Below the pieces are notes generated by a model. The model had not been told where the DNA came from, ran no database searches, and was given only the letters and a program-made list of their open reading frames with translations. From Bacteroidia bacterium (GTDB lineage Bacteria > Bacteroidota > Bacteroidia > JADZBD01), in the NCBI GenBank assembly GCA_020054095.1, contig JAGVMA010000040.1, positions 1-48,135 of the forward strand: a stretch of 48,135 bases of DNA, written 5' to 3'. The stretch's first letter is position 1; each line of letters begins with the position of its first letter. The position numbers and the translations under genes were made by a program. This document shows, in pieces, positions 14,171 to 23,384 of this stretch.

Positions 14171-17029
14171 ATGAGAAAATTTACTTCAATTGTTTGTTTA
14201 GCGCTATCGGCAACGGTTGCAATGGCAAACATAAATCCTACTGTAACTAAAGGCAGTGGAGGTTATTTCCGTATGCCGGATAATATACAGGCAGACGAGT
14301 ATATGGCTAAAACTGTAATCGTTCAGGTGAAAGACCAATACCGTGCCAATTGCATGGTTAATGGCATCGAAAACTTAATGATGCTTAATTCATATTTTGT
14401 TGAATTAGGAGCAAATCAGGTGAACAAAATATTCCCTAACCACACGCCTCCTGAAAAAAAATACAATGAGTTAGGTCAAAAATATGCCGACTTATCGCTT
14501 ATCTATACAATTAAGTACACAAGCGATGCTAATTTGGAAAAAGTGATAAATAAACTTTTCTCGCTTGGCTATTTTGAATATGCACAGCCCTATTATATAC
14601 CTAAGGCGGATTTTACTCCAAACGATCCGCAGCAAGGTAGCCAATACCATTTAACTCGTATTGATGCTTACACCGGTTGGGATGTTCAGCAAGGTAATTC
14701 TAATGTTGTAATTGGTATTACCGATACAGGCGTAGATTTAACACACGTAGATTTAACAAATCAAATTAAATATAATACTGCTGACCCCATTAACGGATCG
14801 GATGATGATAACGATGGATTTACTGACAATTACCGTGGGTGGGATGTGGCTATGAATGATAACGACCCCACATGGCAATCAAATAATCATGGGGTACACG
14901 TATCGGGTTGTGCTGCCGCACAAACAAATAATAGCACAGGAGTTGCATCACCCGGCTTTAATTGTAAAATTTTACCCGTAAAAATTTCGAATGCGAGCGG
15001 TGCTTTAGTAGCTGCGTACCAGGGTATAACTTATGCTGCCGACCATGGATGCCAAATTATTAACTGCTCTTGGGGCGGTACAGGTGGTGGCCCGTTTGGT
15101 CAAACCATTATTGATTATGCTACTATTAACAGAAACTCATTAGTTGTAGCTGCTGCGGGTAATAATGGAGTAGAACAAGATTTTTGGCCTGCTGCTTATA
15201 ATTATGTATTAAGCGTGGGTGCAACACAATCTAACGATACAAAAGTGAGCTTCTCTAACTACGGTTACTCTGTAGATATTATGTCTCCGGGTAATAACAT
15301 TTTAGCAACATTACCAGGCAATCAATATGGTACAATGAGTGGTACTTCAATGGCATCTCCGGTTTGTGCAGGTGTTGTTGGTATTATAAAAGCGCAGTTT
15401 CCATCTTACACAGCGTTACAGCTTCTTGCTTATACAAAAGCCACCGCTAAATCAAGTATTCTAAGTCTATCCGGCAACTTGCCTTATGCCGGTAAATTAG
15501 GCACCGGCTTGGTTAATATGAATAACGCAATGACGATGAGTAACGTAAAATACGTTTCGTACGAGAACGTGAACTTTACGGATAATAATGATAACTCATT
15601 TGTAGGTAACGATACTATTAATATTGCAGGAAATTTCATTAACTATTTAACAGCCACATCTTCATCCTGTACTGCCACAATCACGACAACTTCTACTGCA
15701 GTTACCTTATTAGGATCTACTACTTTCACAGTAGGCGCATTAAATACATTAGGGCAAACTAATAATAATGCCGCACCATTTAGAGCGAGAGTTAATGTTA
15801 ACGCCCCACTTAATGCAGCGGTTCAGTTCCGTGTTAGAATTATTGATGGAATCTACCAAGCTGATTACTACTTTAACACTACCGTGAATGTTGATTACAT
15901 TAACGTAACTGTTAATGATGTAAAGACTACCATTACTTCCAAAGGTAGAATTGGTTACAATTTAGATGGCCAACAACAAGGTTTAGGTTTTGTTTACATG
16001 GATTCATCAATGATGTACGAGTCGAGTTTCATGCTAGGGTCATCAGCCACAATGGTATCGGATATGTTCCGCGAATCAACAACAGGAAATAACGATAACA
16101 GCACCGTTACTCGTGTTTACAAAGTAACGCCTAACGTGTTTTCTGATTTTGATTTAGATGGAACTTTCAGAGATAACTTAGCTCCATCACCGGTAGGCAT
16201 TACTACACACCATAAAGCTTATGCATGGACATCAACCGGAAACCGCAAATTTGTGATTGTAGAATATGTAATGCGTAATACAGGAAGCGGTACAGTATCT
16301 AACCTTTTTGGTGGCGTAATTTCAGATTGGGATGTGATGAATTATGTAAACAACAAAGCGAATGAAGACCAAACACTAAAAATGGGTTATGTTTATAATA
16401 CTGCAAATAATGGATTGTATGCCGGTATTAAACTCTTAACATCTGGTCCTTTTGTACATTACGCTGTTGATAACATCACTGGCGGAGGTGGAGGTATTGA
16501 CCCTACAGCCGGAACACCCGAGTTTTCAACGAGCGAAAAATATACAACGCTTTCAACCAACCGCCCTACAGCAGGAGGAACAGGAACCGGTAATGACGTA
16601 ATGGATGTAGTATCTACAGGGCCATTTACATTAAACGTGGGCGATTCGGTTAAAATTGCATTTGCTTTAATTGCCGGAGATAACCTTAGCGATTTGCAAA
16701 CAGGTGCCGGGAATGCACAAATTATTTACAACGGCTTAACCGGAGTTGATAATTTGGTAGGCGATAATTCGTTTATGCTAAACAGCTATCCTAACCCTGC
16801 ATCAGGAACAACCATGATTCAGTTTAACTTAAGTACCTCTGCAATGGTTGATTTAAAACTATTTGATGTTACAGGTCGCGAAGTTGTTACAATTGACAAT
16901 GGTCAATTGGCAGCCGGAATGTACCAGTATGTGTTAGATGTAAACAACATGAGTAATGGTATCTATTTCTATTCTTTAAATGTTAACGGAAAAATAGTTA
17001 CCAAAAAACTAATCGTTAACAACAACTAA
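14171..17029 (+). CDS. Secreted subtilisin-like serine peptidase (S8) with T9SS sorting domain
   Basis: This is an extracellular or cell-surface protease exported by Sec and then T9SS. The 952-aa protein has a signal peptide (MRKFTSIVCLALSATVAMA), a propeptide of ~140 residues, and an S8 domain with an intact catalytic set: D185 in GITDTGVD, H240 in NHGVHVSG, oxyanion N331 in AAAGNNG and S393 in GTSMASP. A Ca-binding-like acidic loop, DDDNDGFTDN, lies at 211-220. A beta-rich region of about 450 residues follows, and the C-terminal sorting domain begins near residue 880 with LNSYPNPASG and ends NGIYFYSLNVNGKIVTKKLIV. It is monocistronic, with its own promoter and a strong terminator at 17053-17084. 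Likely roles are nutrition or maturation of surface proteins (inference). Confidence 0.95.
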   Translation: MRKFTSIVCLALSATVAMANINPTVTKGSGGYFRMPDNIQADEYMAKTVIVQVKDQYRANCMVNGIENLMMLNSYFVELGANQVNKIFPNHTPPEKKYNELGQKYADLSLIYTIKYTSDANLEKVINKLFSLGYFEYAQPYYIPKADFTPNDPQQGSQYHLTRIDAYTGWDVQQGNSNVVIGITDTGVDLTHVDLTNQIKYNTADPINGSDDDNDGFTDNYRGWDVAMNDNDPTWQSNNHGVHVSGCAAAQTNNSTGVASPGFNCKILPVKISNASGALVAAYQGITYAADHGCQIINCSWGGTGGGPFGQTIIDYATINRNSLVVAAAGNNGVEQDFWPAAYNYVLSVGATQSNDTKVSFSNYGYSVDIMSPGNNILATLPGNQYGTMSGTSMASPVCAGVVGIIKAQFPSYTALQLLAYTKATAKSSILSLSGNLPYAGKLGTGLVNMNNAMTMSNVKYVSYENVNFTDNNDNSFVGNDTINIAGNFINYLTATSSSCTATITTTSTAVTLLGSTTFTVGALNTLGQTNNNAAPFRARVNVNAPLNAAVQFRVRIIDGIYQADYYFNTTVNVDYINVTVNDVKTTITSKGRIGYNLDGQQQGLGFVYMDSSMMYESSFMLGSSATMVSDMFRESTTGNNDNSTVTRVYKVTPNVFSDFDLDGTFRDNLAPSPVGITTHHKAYAWTSTGNRKFVIVEYVMRNTGSGTVSNLFGGVISDWDVMNYVNNKANEDQTLKMGYVYNTANNGLYAGIKLLTSGPFVHYAVDNITGGGGGIDPTAGTPEFSTSEKYTTLSTNRPTAGGTGTGNDVMDVVSTGPFTLNVGDSVKIAFALIAGDNLSDLQTGAGNAQIIYNGLTGVDNLVGDNSFMLNSYPNPASGTTMIQFNLSTSAMVDLKLFDVTGREVVTIDNGQLAAGMYQYVLDVNNMSNGIYFYSLNVNGKIVTKKLIVNNN

Positions 17030-17052
17030 CTATAAAACTAAATTTCTATTCC

Positions 17053-17084
17053 AAAAACGGGGCGCACTCAAGCGCTCCGTTTTT
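17053..17084 (+). terminator. Intrinsic terminator after the subtilisin gene
   Basis: AAAAACGGGGCGC, loop ACTCAA, then GCGCTCCGTTTTT: a long stem with one G/T pair and a closing T-run. Confidence 0.8.
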
Positions 17085-17102
17085 GCTTTAAAAGGGTTTG
17101 TG

Positions 17103-17110
17103 TACTTTCG
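17103..17110 (+). promoter_or_regulatory. -7 box of the saccharopine dehydrogenase-like gene
   Basis: TACTTTCG followed by CA, 14 nt before ATG 17125. It decides the start, because the longer frame from TTG 17098 would begin upstream of this box. Confidence 0.55.
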
Positions 17111-17124
17111 CAAAAAAAACGGAG

Positions 17125-18453
17125 ATGCGTAATATACTTTTGGTAGGAGCAGGAAAATCATCGGTTTCGCTGATTAACTATTTTTCAGAAAATGCTCAAG
17201 CAGAAAACTGGCAACTAACAGTTGCGGATAGTTCATTAAAAGCAGCGCAAGATAAAATTAAAGGACTGCAGTTTTGTAGTGCAATAGAACTTGATATTAA
17301 TAATAATGATTTGCTGAAAGCGGCTACTGACAAAGCTGATTTAGTTATTTCACTTTTGCCCGCTCACATGCACATAGGCGTGGCTAAAAATTGTTTGCAA
17401 TTAAAAAAACATTTGGTTACGGCAAGTTACATTTCGGCTGAAATGGCTGAGCTGAATGAACATGCTCGAAAGAAAAATCTTGTGTTTATGAATGAATGTG
17501 GACTCGACCCCGGACTCGACCACATGAGTGCCATGAAAATAATAAACCAAGTTAAAGCCGATGGAGGAGAAATAATTTCGTTTAAATCTTTTTGTGGAGG
17601 ATTAGTTGCGCCCGAAAGCAATGACAATCCGTGGGGATATAAATTTTCGTGGAACCCGCGCAATGTTATTTTGGCAGGACAATCAACCGCACAATATATT
17701 GAAGATGGCAATCTGAAATTTATACCTTATAATCGTCTCTTTCTGCAAACCGAAACAATAGAGATAGATGGCTTAGGTAAATTTGATGCTTATGCTAATC
17801 GTGATTCATTATCATATCGAAAACCTTACGACTTAGAAAATATTAAAACAATCTTGCGCGGCACATTGCGTAACCAGGGTTATTGCAAAGCGTGGAACGT
17901 GCTTGTAAAGCTTGGATTAACTGACGATAGCTATAAAGTAAACATCGAAAATTTAACCTACAAGCAATTGGTGGATGCTTATTTACCCAATGGCTCAAAA
18001 TCAATAAAAAATAAATTAGCAGATTTTATGGCAGCCGATGCTGATGCCGAAGCGATTGATAAAGTGGAATGGCTTGGTTTGTTATCTGACATTAAAATAA
18101 ATGCTGCAAACGCTTCGCCTGCTCAAATGCTGCAAAATTTATTGGAAGAAAAATGGAAATTACAACCTACCGATAAAGACATGATTGTGATGCAGCATTT
18201 ATTTACTGTGGTGAATATAAGCGGTGAACAGAAAAAAATTACTTCATCGCTTGTTGTAAAAGGCAGTGATTCTGTTCACACAGCAATGGCAAAAACAGTG
18301 GGATTGCCTGCCGCAATTGCTGCCAAAGTGATACTTAATAATAAGATAAAAACTCGTGGTGTATTAATGCCAATTGAGCAAGAAGTATATAATCCTGTTT
18401 TATCAGAATTAGAAAAGCACAATATCGTATTTGCTGAAAAAGAACTTGGTTAA
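17125..18453 (+). CDS. Saccharopine dehydrogenase-family oxidoreductase
   Basis: The 442-aa enzyme has an N-terminal NAD(P)-binding Rossmann fold (MRNILLVGAGKSSVSLINYF, GxGxxS type) and a saccharopine dehydrogenase C-terminal domain. The family motif NECGLDPGLDHMSAM is present, as is FKSFCGGLVAPES, which lines the substrate site. Family members interconvert saccharopine with glutamate and 2-aminoadipate semialdehyde in lysine metabolism. In Bacteroidota, where lysine is made by the diaminopimelate route, a catabolic role is more likely (inference). I chose ATG 17125 over TTG 17098 because of the promoter. The stop overlaps that of the convergent trmN6-like gene (TTAA shared), leaving no room for a terminator between them. 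Confidence 0.88.
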   Translation: MRNILLVGAGKSSVSLINYFSENAQAENWQLTVADSSLKAAQDKIKGLQFCSAIELDINNNDLLKAATDKADLVISLLPAHMHIGVAKNCLQLKKHLVTASYISAEMAELNEHARKKNLVFMNECGLDPGLDHMSAMKIINQVKADGGEIISFKSFCGGLVAPESNDNPWGYKFSWNPRNVILAGQSTAQYIEDGNLKFIPYNRLFLQTETIEIDGLGKFDAYANRDSLSYRKPYDLENIKTILRGTLRNQGYCKAWNVLVKLGLTDDSYKVNIENLTYKQLVDAYLPNGSKSIKNKLADFMAADADAEAIDKVEWLGLLSDIKINAANASPAQMLQNLLEEKWKLQPTDKDMIVMQHLFTVVNISGEQKKITSSLVVKGSDSVHTAMAKTVGLPAAIAAKVILNNKIKTRGVLMPIEQEVYNPVLSELEKHNIVFAEKELG

Positions 18454-19166
18454 AAAGCCAAGTAGTAATCTTTTGTAAGCTCTTTATACTCATCGCTGTA
18501 CTCGTGCCTGTTATTATTCTCAATAACAATAGTGCTCTCCGAAAATGTTTTTTGCTCCAACCCAAATTGCATCATCATTCGCTTATCGGTTGATTTGTCG
18601 GCACGGGTTTTTACCCGCATTAATTTATTTAAATGCAGCTTTTTTTGCTCAGCCATTTCTCTAAATTGTTCTGCTTCTTTAAATGGAAGGATGATGCAAA
18701 ATTTCCCTTTTTTATCAATCAGGTTTATCACAGCTTCTATTAATTCGCAGCGTGGCATTAAATCATCGTGTCGAGCAAGTGTTCTTTTCTCTTCCGATGC
18801 TTTTGTTGAGTCAACAAAGTAAGGCGGATTGGTAACTATCAAGTCGTATTTCTTTGCGGCATTTTCGGCAAGATGCTGAATAGATGTTTGAGAAATTGTG
18901 ATTCTGTTTTTCCAATTACTTAGCTCAACATTTTCTGTTGCTTGGTTGCAGGCATTTTCATCTATGTCAATTGCATCAATCTCTGCTGTTGATTTTTGAG
19001 CCAGCATAAGTGCAATAATTCCGGTGCCGGTGCCAATATCTAAAATTGAATTTGCACTGCTTGCATTTACCCATGCTCCCAGCAAAACAGAATCAGTGCC
19101 AACTTTAAATGCACATTTATCCTGATTAATTATAAATTGTTTAAATGCGAACGATTGATTGGACAT
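18450..19166 (-). CDS. trmN6: tRNA1(Val) (adenine(37)-N6)-methyltransferase-like protein
   Basis: This is an S-adenosylmethionine-dependent N6-adenine methyltransferase of the YfiC/TrmN6 type, which in E. coli modifies A37 of tRNA-Val. The 238-aa product matches the family length. The SAM-binding motif I is visible as ILDIGTGTGIIALMLAQ, an acidic post-motif I as EIDAIDIDENAC, and the catalytic NPPY motif as IVTNPPYF. The start MSNQSFAFKQFIINQDKCAFKV gives the family opening FxFKQFxI. The 3' end overlaps that of the saccharopine dehydrogenase-like gene by 4 bp. Confidence 0.88.
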   Translation of the reverse strand: MSNQSFAFKQFIINQDKCAFKVGTDSVLLGAWVNASSANSILDIGTGTGIIALMLAQKSTAEIDAIDIDENACNQATENVELSNWKNRITISQTSIQHLAENAAKKYDLIVTNPPYFVDSTKASEEKRTLARHDDLMPRCELIEAVINLIDKKGKFCIILPFKEAEQFREMAEQKKLHLNKLMRVKTRADKSTDKRMMMQFGLEQKTFSESTIVIENNNRHEYSDEYKELTKDYYLAF

Positions 19167-19212
19167 ACACGTTCAAATGCTTGTGTATGATAAAGTTAGT
19201 AAAACAGCGCAC

Positions 19213-19230
19213 AAAACCAAAAATGGTTTT
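19213..19230 (-). terminator. Possible weak terminator overlapping the end of rimM
   Basis: AAAACC-AAAAAT-GGTTTT can form a short A/T-rich stem at the rimM stop codon. It is weak and of uncertain function. Confidence 0.3.
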
Positions 19231-19774
19231 ATTCCTCTTCGTCTTCGCTGGTAAGGTAAGATTCAATAATTCCTTCGGGAGTATTTACAAAAAGTTTTTT
19301 TTCGGTGCGATCAACTTTTGCTATCACATTTTCCCATAGCGGAACTAACGCTTCTCTAAAACCATTTTTTACCAATAGTAAATTCTGATGTGGATGCTCA
19401 ATTACTTCTTTTGCTATACCCACTTCGCCATAGTTTTTGTCAATTACAGCATAACCAACTATCTCGTGAAAGTAAAAACGCTTTTCGTTTAACTTAGGAA
19501 GTAATGTCAGTGGCAAATAAATATCGCAATGCTGAATAGTGCGTACATCATCAGCATTTTTTATTTGATTGATTTGAATGGTTGCAGTGTTGTTTTTATT
19601 AACCTCAATTTTTTCGATATTATGCTTTACTAATTCACGATTTTGTTCAATGTAAATTTCAGTCAGCGATTTATAATTATCAGGCTTATCCACTTCAAGA
19701 CCTACAATAAATTGCCCCTCAAAGCCCTTTGACTTTATAATTTTTCCGAAATAATAATAATCGTTGTGTTGCAT
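19229..19774 (-). CDS. rimM: Ribosome maturation factor RimM
   Basis: RimM binds S19 and helps mature the 30S head. The 181-aa product starts at ATG 19774 (MQHNDYYYFGKIIKSKGFEG); a TTG at 19786 adds four residues but lies in the upstream hairpin tract. The N-terminal RimM barrel contains GKIIKSKGFEGQFIVGLEVD, and the C-terminal PRC-like barrel has YAVIDKNYGEVG and LVPLWENVIAKVDRTEK. It lies just downstream of rpsP, as usual, but the expected trmD and rplS do not follow; trmN6 does, 62 bp further on. A terminator-like hairpin separates it from rpsP. Confidence 0.93.
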   Translation of the reverse strand: MQHNDYYYFGKIIKSKGFEGQFIVGLEVDKPDNYKSLTEIYIEQNRELVKHNIEKIEVNKNNTATIQINQIKNADDVRTIQHCDIYLPLTLLPKLNEKRFYFHEIVGYAVIDKNYGEVGIAKEVIEHPHQNLLLVKNGFREALVPLWENVIAKVDRTEKKLFVNTPEGIIESYLTSEDEEE

Positions 19775-19783
19775 TAGCGTTAA

Positions 19784-19819
19784 CAAAAAAGGGCATAAAC
19801 TTAATCATGCCCTCTTTAA
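19784..19819 (-). terminator. Terminator or attenuator hairpin between rpsP and rimM
   Basis: On the minus strand, AAAGAGGGCAT, a loop, then ATGCCCTTTTTTG: a clear GGGCAT/ATGCCC stem with six T. The T-run ends 11 nt before the rimM ATG, so it sits inside the rimM ribosome-binding region and would reduce read-through or initiation. Confidence 0.7.
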
Positions 19820-19836
19820 TAAGAATATAATTGATA

Positions 19837-20361
19837 CTATCCTTCAGCAGGTTGTTCGTTTTGTGCTTCCGGTGCAGCTTCTGCTTCAGCAGCAGGTGCC
19901 GGTGCAGCTAACTTAGCAGCAATTTTTGCAGCACGCGCTTCTTTAGCAGCAGTTTCGGCTTCCATTTTTTGTTTGTAAGCATTTTGTTTTACCGATGCTA
20001 CTTTGGTTTTTTTCGAATCAATTTTGTTGGTTTTTTCTTCTAACCATTTCTCGAATTTTGCATTTGCTTGTTCTTGAGTAATAGCCCCTTTGCGAACTCC
20101 TACTGCCAAATGATATTTGTACAAAATACCTTTGTAAGATAAAATAGCGCGAGCTGTATCCGTGGGCTGAGCCCCGTTTTGTAACCAGCTAACTGTTTTA
20201 TCAAAGTTAAGGTCAATTGTTGCCGGATTTGTAAGCGGATTATAAGTTCCCAGCTTTTCAATGAACTTTCCATCGCGTGGTGCACGACCATCCGCTACAA
20301 CAATGTGAAAAAAGGCATTACCTTTTTTACCATGTCTTTGCAATCTAATTTTTACTGCCAT
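19837..20361 (-). CDS. rpsP: 30S ribosomal protein S16 (with long Ala/Glu-rich tail)
   Basis: S16 is a structural protein of the 30S body. The 174-aa product has the full S16 domain in its first ~85 residues ([53 protein letters not shown]), plus an extension with Lys-rich helices and then Ala/Pro/Glu repeats ([29 protein letters not shown]). E. coli S16 is 82 aa; such a tail is usual in Bacteroidota. A -7-like TATTCGCA lies upstream at about 20395-20405 on the minus strand. First gene of the short rpsP-rimM unit. Confidence 0.97.
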   Translation of the reverse strand: MAVKIRLQRHGKKGNAFFHIVVADGRAPRDGKFIEKLGTYNPLTNPATIDLNFDKTVSWLQNGAQPTDTARAILSYKGILYKYHLAVGVRKGAITQEQANAKFEKWLEEKTNKIDSKKTKVASVKQNAYKQKMEAETAAKEARAAKIAAKLAAPAPAAEAEAAPEAQNEQPAEG

Positions 20362-20496
20362 TGTTTTTAGTTTTTGTTTTTTTAAATTTTAGGGATGCGA
20401 ATATCATAAAAATTTACCATCTGGTGAAATAAATATTCAAATTATTTACCCTCCCAATTATTGAAAAAACGACCGATTTAAAAGTAAAAATAATCC

Positions 20497-20504
20497 TACT
20501 TTTA
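20497..20504 (+). promoter_or_regulatory. -7 box before the first Wzi/RemB-like gene
   Basis: TACTTTTA, 9 nt before the TTG start at 20514; the leader would be very short. Confidence 0.4.
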
Positions 20505-20513
20505 GCCCAAGTT

Positions 20514-22148
20514 TTGAAACAATCCCTCATAATAACTTGTTTTTTGCCTGTTTTGCTGTTTGCACAGCAGAAAAACATACCACTTAACCGCGAGTTTAGT
20601 TTAAACTATGAGGCAAATATTGAGCACAATTCCCTTTCCGGATATACAGATTCAATTACGGACTTTACGCAGTTTAAACCGTATATCGAAAAAGGCGTAC
20701 GTAGCTATAGCTATTATCAATTTTCAAACAATAAGAATTTTAACAGAAAACATTATTGGCCTCCAAAAACAAATTGGTTAGTAAGAAAATTAAAGCGCGA
20801 AAGTTTTATTGTAATTGAAGATACATCCGATAATTTTTCGCTTACAATAGATCCGCTTTTTAATTTTCAAATTGGGCGCGATTTTAATGACTCGCTCAAC
20901 GAAAAAATATACACCAACACACGCGGTGTTTTAGCGCAAGGTGATATAGGCGCAAAATTTTCATTTGCTACCTCGTTTTACGAAAACCAAAGTACATTTC
21001 AGCAATACATTGATACTTTTAACCGACAATATTTAGTAGTGCCGGGCCAAGGCCGATGGAAAAAATTTAAATTAAATGGTTACGATTACGCTATGGCCAA
21101 TGGTTATGTTTCCTACAGTCCTTGCAAAATCACCAATATTCAAATGGGGCATGGTAAGCACTTTGTGGGCGATGGTTACCGTTCGTTACTTTTAAGCGAT
21201 AACGCATTTAATTATCCCTATTTGCGAATCACAAATGCGTGGAAAAATATCAGTTACACTAATTTGTACACAGTGTTTATGAACTTAACTGCCGGTGGGG
21301 TAAGCACACCGGTTGGTACAGAAAGGTTGTTCCAGAAAAAGGCAGGCAGTTTTCAGATGCTAAACATAGCAATTGCAAAAAAAATTCAACTTGGTTTTTT
21401 TCAAGGATTAATATGGCAAGCAAGCGATTCTCTAAACAGACAAAAACTGAATTTCAATTATTTTAACCCCATAATTTTTAGCAACGCACTTATTTATGGT
21501 TTAAATAAACCTATTAATGTATTGGTTGGTGCCACATTAAAAGCTTCGTTCCGAAAAAATCATTTGTACGCACAGTTTGTTGCCGATGATTTTGGAGCAA
21601 AAAACACGTTACGTAATAAAGTAGGTTATCAATTGGGATTAAAGTTTTTCGACTTGCTTAAAATCCCGAACCTTCATTTGCAAGCAGAGTATAATAAAGT
21701 GAGACCTTTCACTTATGCCTACAAAAAAGTGGAGCAGAACTATTCGCAATACAATCAATCATTAGCTCATCCATTGGGCGCAAATTTTAGTGAAATAGTA
21801 TTGTTTTTAAATTATAGAGTTGCTGATTTTTTTGCTGAGATACGATACAGTTCAGCACAAATTGGCAAAGATAGCGCAGGCACACACTTCGGCAACAATA
21901 TTTTTAATTCGGATAATAACGCAAGTGACGGTATAGCAGCAAACACATATAATTTTGGACGCGGAACTGCAACACAAATTGATTTTATAAATGCGCATAT
22001 TGGTTATTTAGTTAATCCATCAACTAACTTCAACATTGTTGCCGGTATCAGTATTCGCACCCAAAAGCAGGGCAAAGAATTAAACCAAACGCCATTTTTC
22101 TACGTAGGTATTCGTACTTCGCTCACCAATATTTATTACGATTTTTAG
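20514..22148 (+). CDS. Wzi/RemB-like outer-membrane beta-barrel protein (first copy)
   Basis: The 544-aa protein resembles the capsule-assembly Wzi family, whose Flavobacterium relatives are annotated RemB (gliding motility). Wzi is an outer-membrane lectin-like barrel that anchors polysaccharide. It starts with TTG (MKQSLIITCFLPVLLFAQ, a signal peptide) and is rich in alternating aromatic strands. Two blocks are shared with the second copy at 23374-24957: FVGDGYRSLLLSDNAFNYPY and QNYSQYNQSLAHPLGANF. The final residues are aromatic (NIYYDF), as for many barrels. It lies 39 bp before a WecA-type transferase, which supports a polysaccharide role. Direct function is inferred. Confidence 0.75.
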   Translation: MKQSLIITCFLPVLLFAQQKNIPLNREFSLNYEANIEHNSLSGYTDSITDFTQFKPYIEKGVRSYSYYQFSNNKNFNRKHYWPPKTNWLVRKLKRESFIVIEDTSDNFSLTIDPLFNFQIGRDFNDSLNEKIYTNTRGVLAQGDIGAKFSFATSFYENQSTFQQYIDTFNRQYLVVPGQGRWKKFKLNGYDYAMANGYVSYSPCKITNIQMGHGKHFVGDGYRSLLLSDNAFNYPYLRITNAWKNISYTNLYTVFMNLTAGGVSTPVGTERLFQKKAGSFQMLNIAIAKKIQLGFFQGLIWQASDSLNRQKLNFNYFNPIIFSNALIYGLNKPINVLVGATLKASFRKNHLYAQFVADDFGAKNTLRNKVGYQLGLKFFDLLKIPNLHLQAEYNKVRPFTYAYKKVEQNYSQYNQSLAHPLGANFSEIVLFLNYRVADFFAEIRYSSAQIGKDSAGTHFGNNIFNSDNNASDGIAANTYNFGRGTATQIDFINAHIGYLVNPSTNFNIVAGISIRTQKQGKELNQTPFFYVGIRTSLTNIYYDF

Positions 22149-22159
22149 CATAAATAGCC

Positions 22160-22167
22160 TACATTTG
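22160..22167 (+). promoter_or_regulatory. -7 box before the WecA-like gene
   Basis: TACATTTG, matching TAnnTTTG exactly, lies 20 nt before the TTG start at 22188 and 11 nt after the stop of the upstream gene. So the transferase may have its own promoter. Confidence 0.5.
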
Positions 22168-22187
22168 TTAACCACAACGCCCATATA

Positions 22188-23384
22188 TTGTACCCACTCA
22201 TCGTATTTATAACTGCATTTTTTTTAGTAATTATAGCAACTCCTTCGCTTATAAAGGTTGCTATATTAAAGCGTTTGCTTGATGAACCCGATGAACACCG
22301 GAAATTACACTCGCGCAGGGTGCCGACCATAGGTGGTATTATCATTTTTGCAGCCACTATTTTCTCTTTTGCGCTGTGGTTTCCTACCGAAAGTTTTTTC
22401 AAAACAGACGGAATCGGTAATCAAATAAGTGATTTAAAATACTTATCGGAAGTAAATCTATCTACCTCATCCATGAACGATTTTAAATACATATTAGCAA
22501 CCATGCTAATTATGTTTTTTGTGGGAGTGAAAGATGACATTATTGGCACTGCTGCCATCAAAAAACTAATGGCGCATATTTTAGTTGGAATGGTTTTAGT
22601 ACTAATGGCAAACGTGCGCTTAACCGGTATGCATGGTGTTTTTGGAATTTTAGAATTGCCTTATTGGGCAACAGTTTTTTTCTCAATCTTTACAATTATA
22701 GTTGTAATCAATGCATTTAATTTAATAGATGGAGTGGATGGATTAGCAGCCGGTGTTGGGTTAATTTCATCTGCCGCATTTGGAACTTGGTTTTTAATTG
22801 CCGGAGACAATGTGATGTCGCTTTTGGCATTTTCATTAGCAGGCGCATTGTTCGGATTTTTATTTTTCAATTTCAGCCCCGCAAAAATTTTTATGGGCGA
22901 TTCCGGTTCGCTTATAATCGGGCTAATCACCGTTATTATGGCTATTCGTTTAATAGAATACAATCGCCTTGACCAAAGCGATTCGGTGATGATAACCGAA
23001 ATTTCTAAACCCGTTTTTGCAATGGCGGTGCTTGCTTATCCGCTGATGGACACGCTGCGTGTTTTCGTAATCCGAATCATAAAAGGGATATCACCCTTTA
23101 CTGCCGACCGCAACCATATTCACCACCACCTTATGGATTTGGGGTTCTCGCACCGAAAAACAGTTTTGATAATTTATTCCGCCAATATTCTAATAGTAGC
23201 CGGAGTAATAGCAGTGCGAAATTTCCAAGTTGGAATTCAACTCTTAATTATTGGTGGAGCGGCTATCTTGTTATCTCAAGTACCTGTGTTTTTTAACAAT
23301 CGCAGGCGCAGGAAGTTAGAAGAGAAAAATAAACTCACAGCCGTTCATGTGAACGATAAAAAGGTCGCGGCAAATGAAGTGTAA
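22188..23384 (+). CDS. WecA-type undecaprenyl-phosphate sugar-1-phosphate transferase
   Basis: This polytopic inner-membrane enzyme transfers a HexNAc-1-phosphate from UDP to undecaprenyl phosphate and so starts O-antigen, capsule or related glycans. The 398-aa, ~11-helix protein has the PNPT family motifs in order: DEPDEHRKLHSRRVPTIGG near residue 27, the Mg-binding VGVKDDIIGTAAIKKLMAH, NAFNLIDGVDGLAAG, FMGDSGSLIIGL and the cytosolic loop RNHIHHHLMDLGFSHRKTV, whose HIHHHL marks the GlcNAc/WecA branch rather than MraY. The start is TTG 22188. The 3' end overlaps the start of the second Wzi-like gene by 11 bp, so the two are translationally linked. Confidence 0.92.
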   Translation: MYPLIVFITAFFLVIIATPSLIKVAILKRLLDEPDEHRKLHSRRVPTIGGIIIFAATIFSFALWFPTESFFKTDGIGNQISDLKYLSEVNLSTSSMNDFKYILATMLIMFFVGVKDDIIGTAAIKKLMAHILVGMVLVLMANVRLTGMHGVFGILELPYWATVFFSIFTIIVVINAFNLIDGVDGLAAGVGLISSAAFGTWFLIAGDNVMSLLAFSLAGALFGFLFFNFSPAKIFMGDSGSLIIGLITVIMAIRLIEYNRLDQSDSVMITEISKPVFAMAVLAYPLMDTLRVFVIRIIKGISPFTADRNHIHHHLMDLGFSHRKTVLIIYSANILIVAGVIAVRNFQVGIQLLIIGGAAILLSQVPVFFNNRRRRKLEEKNKLTAVHVNDKKVAANEV

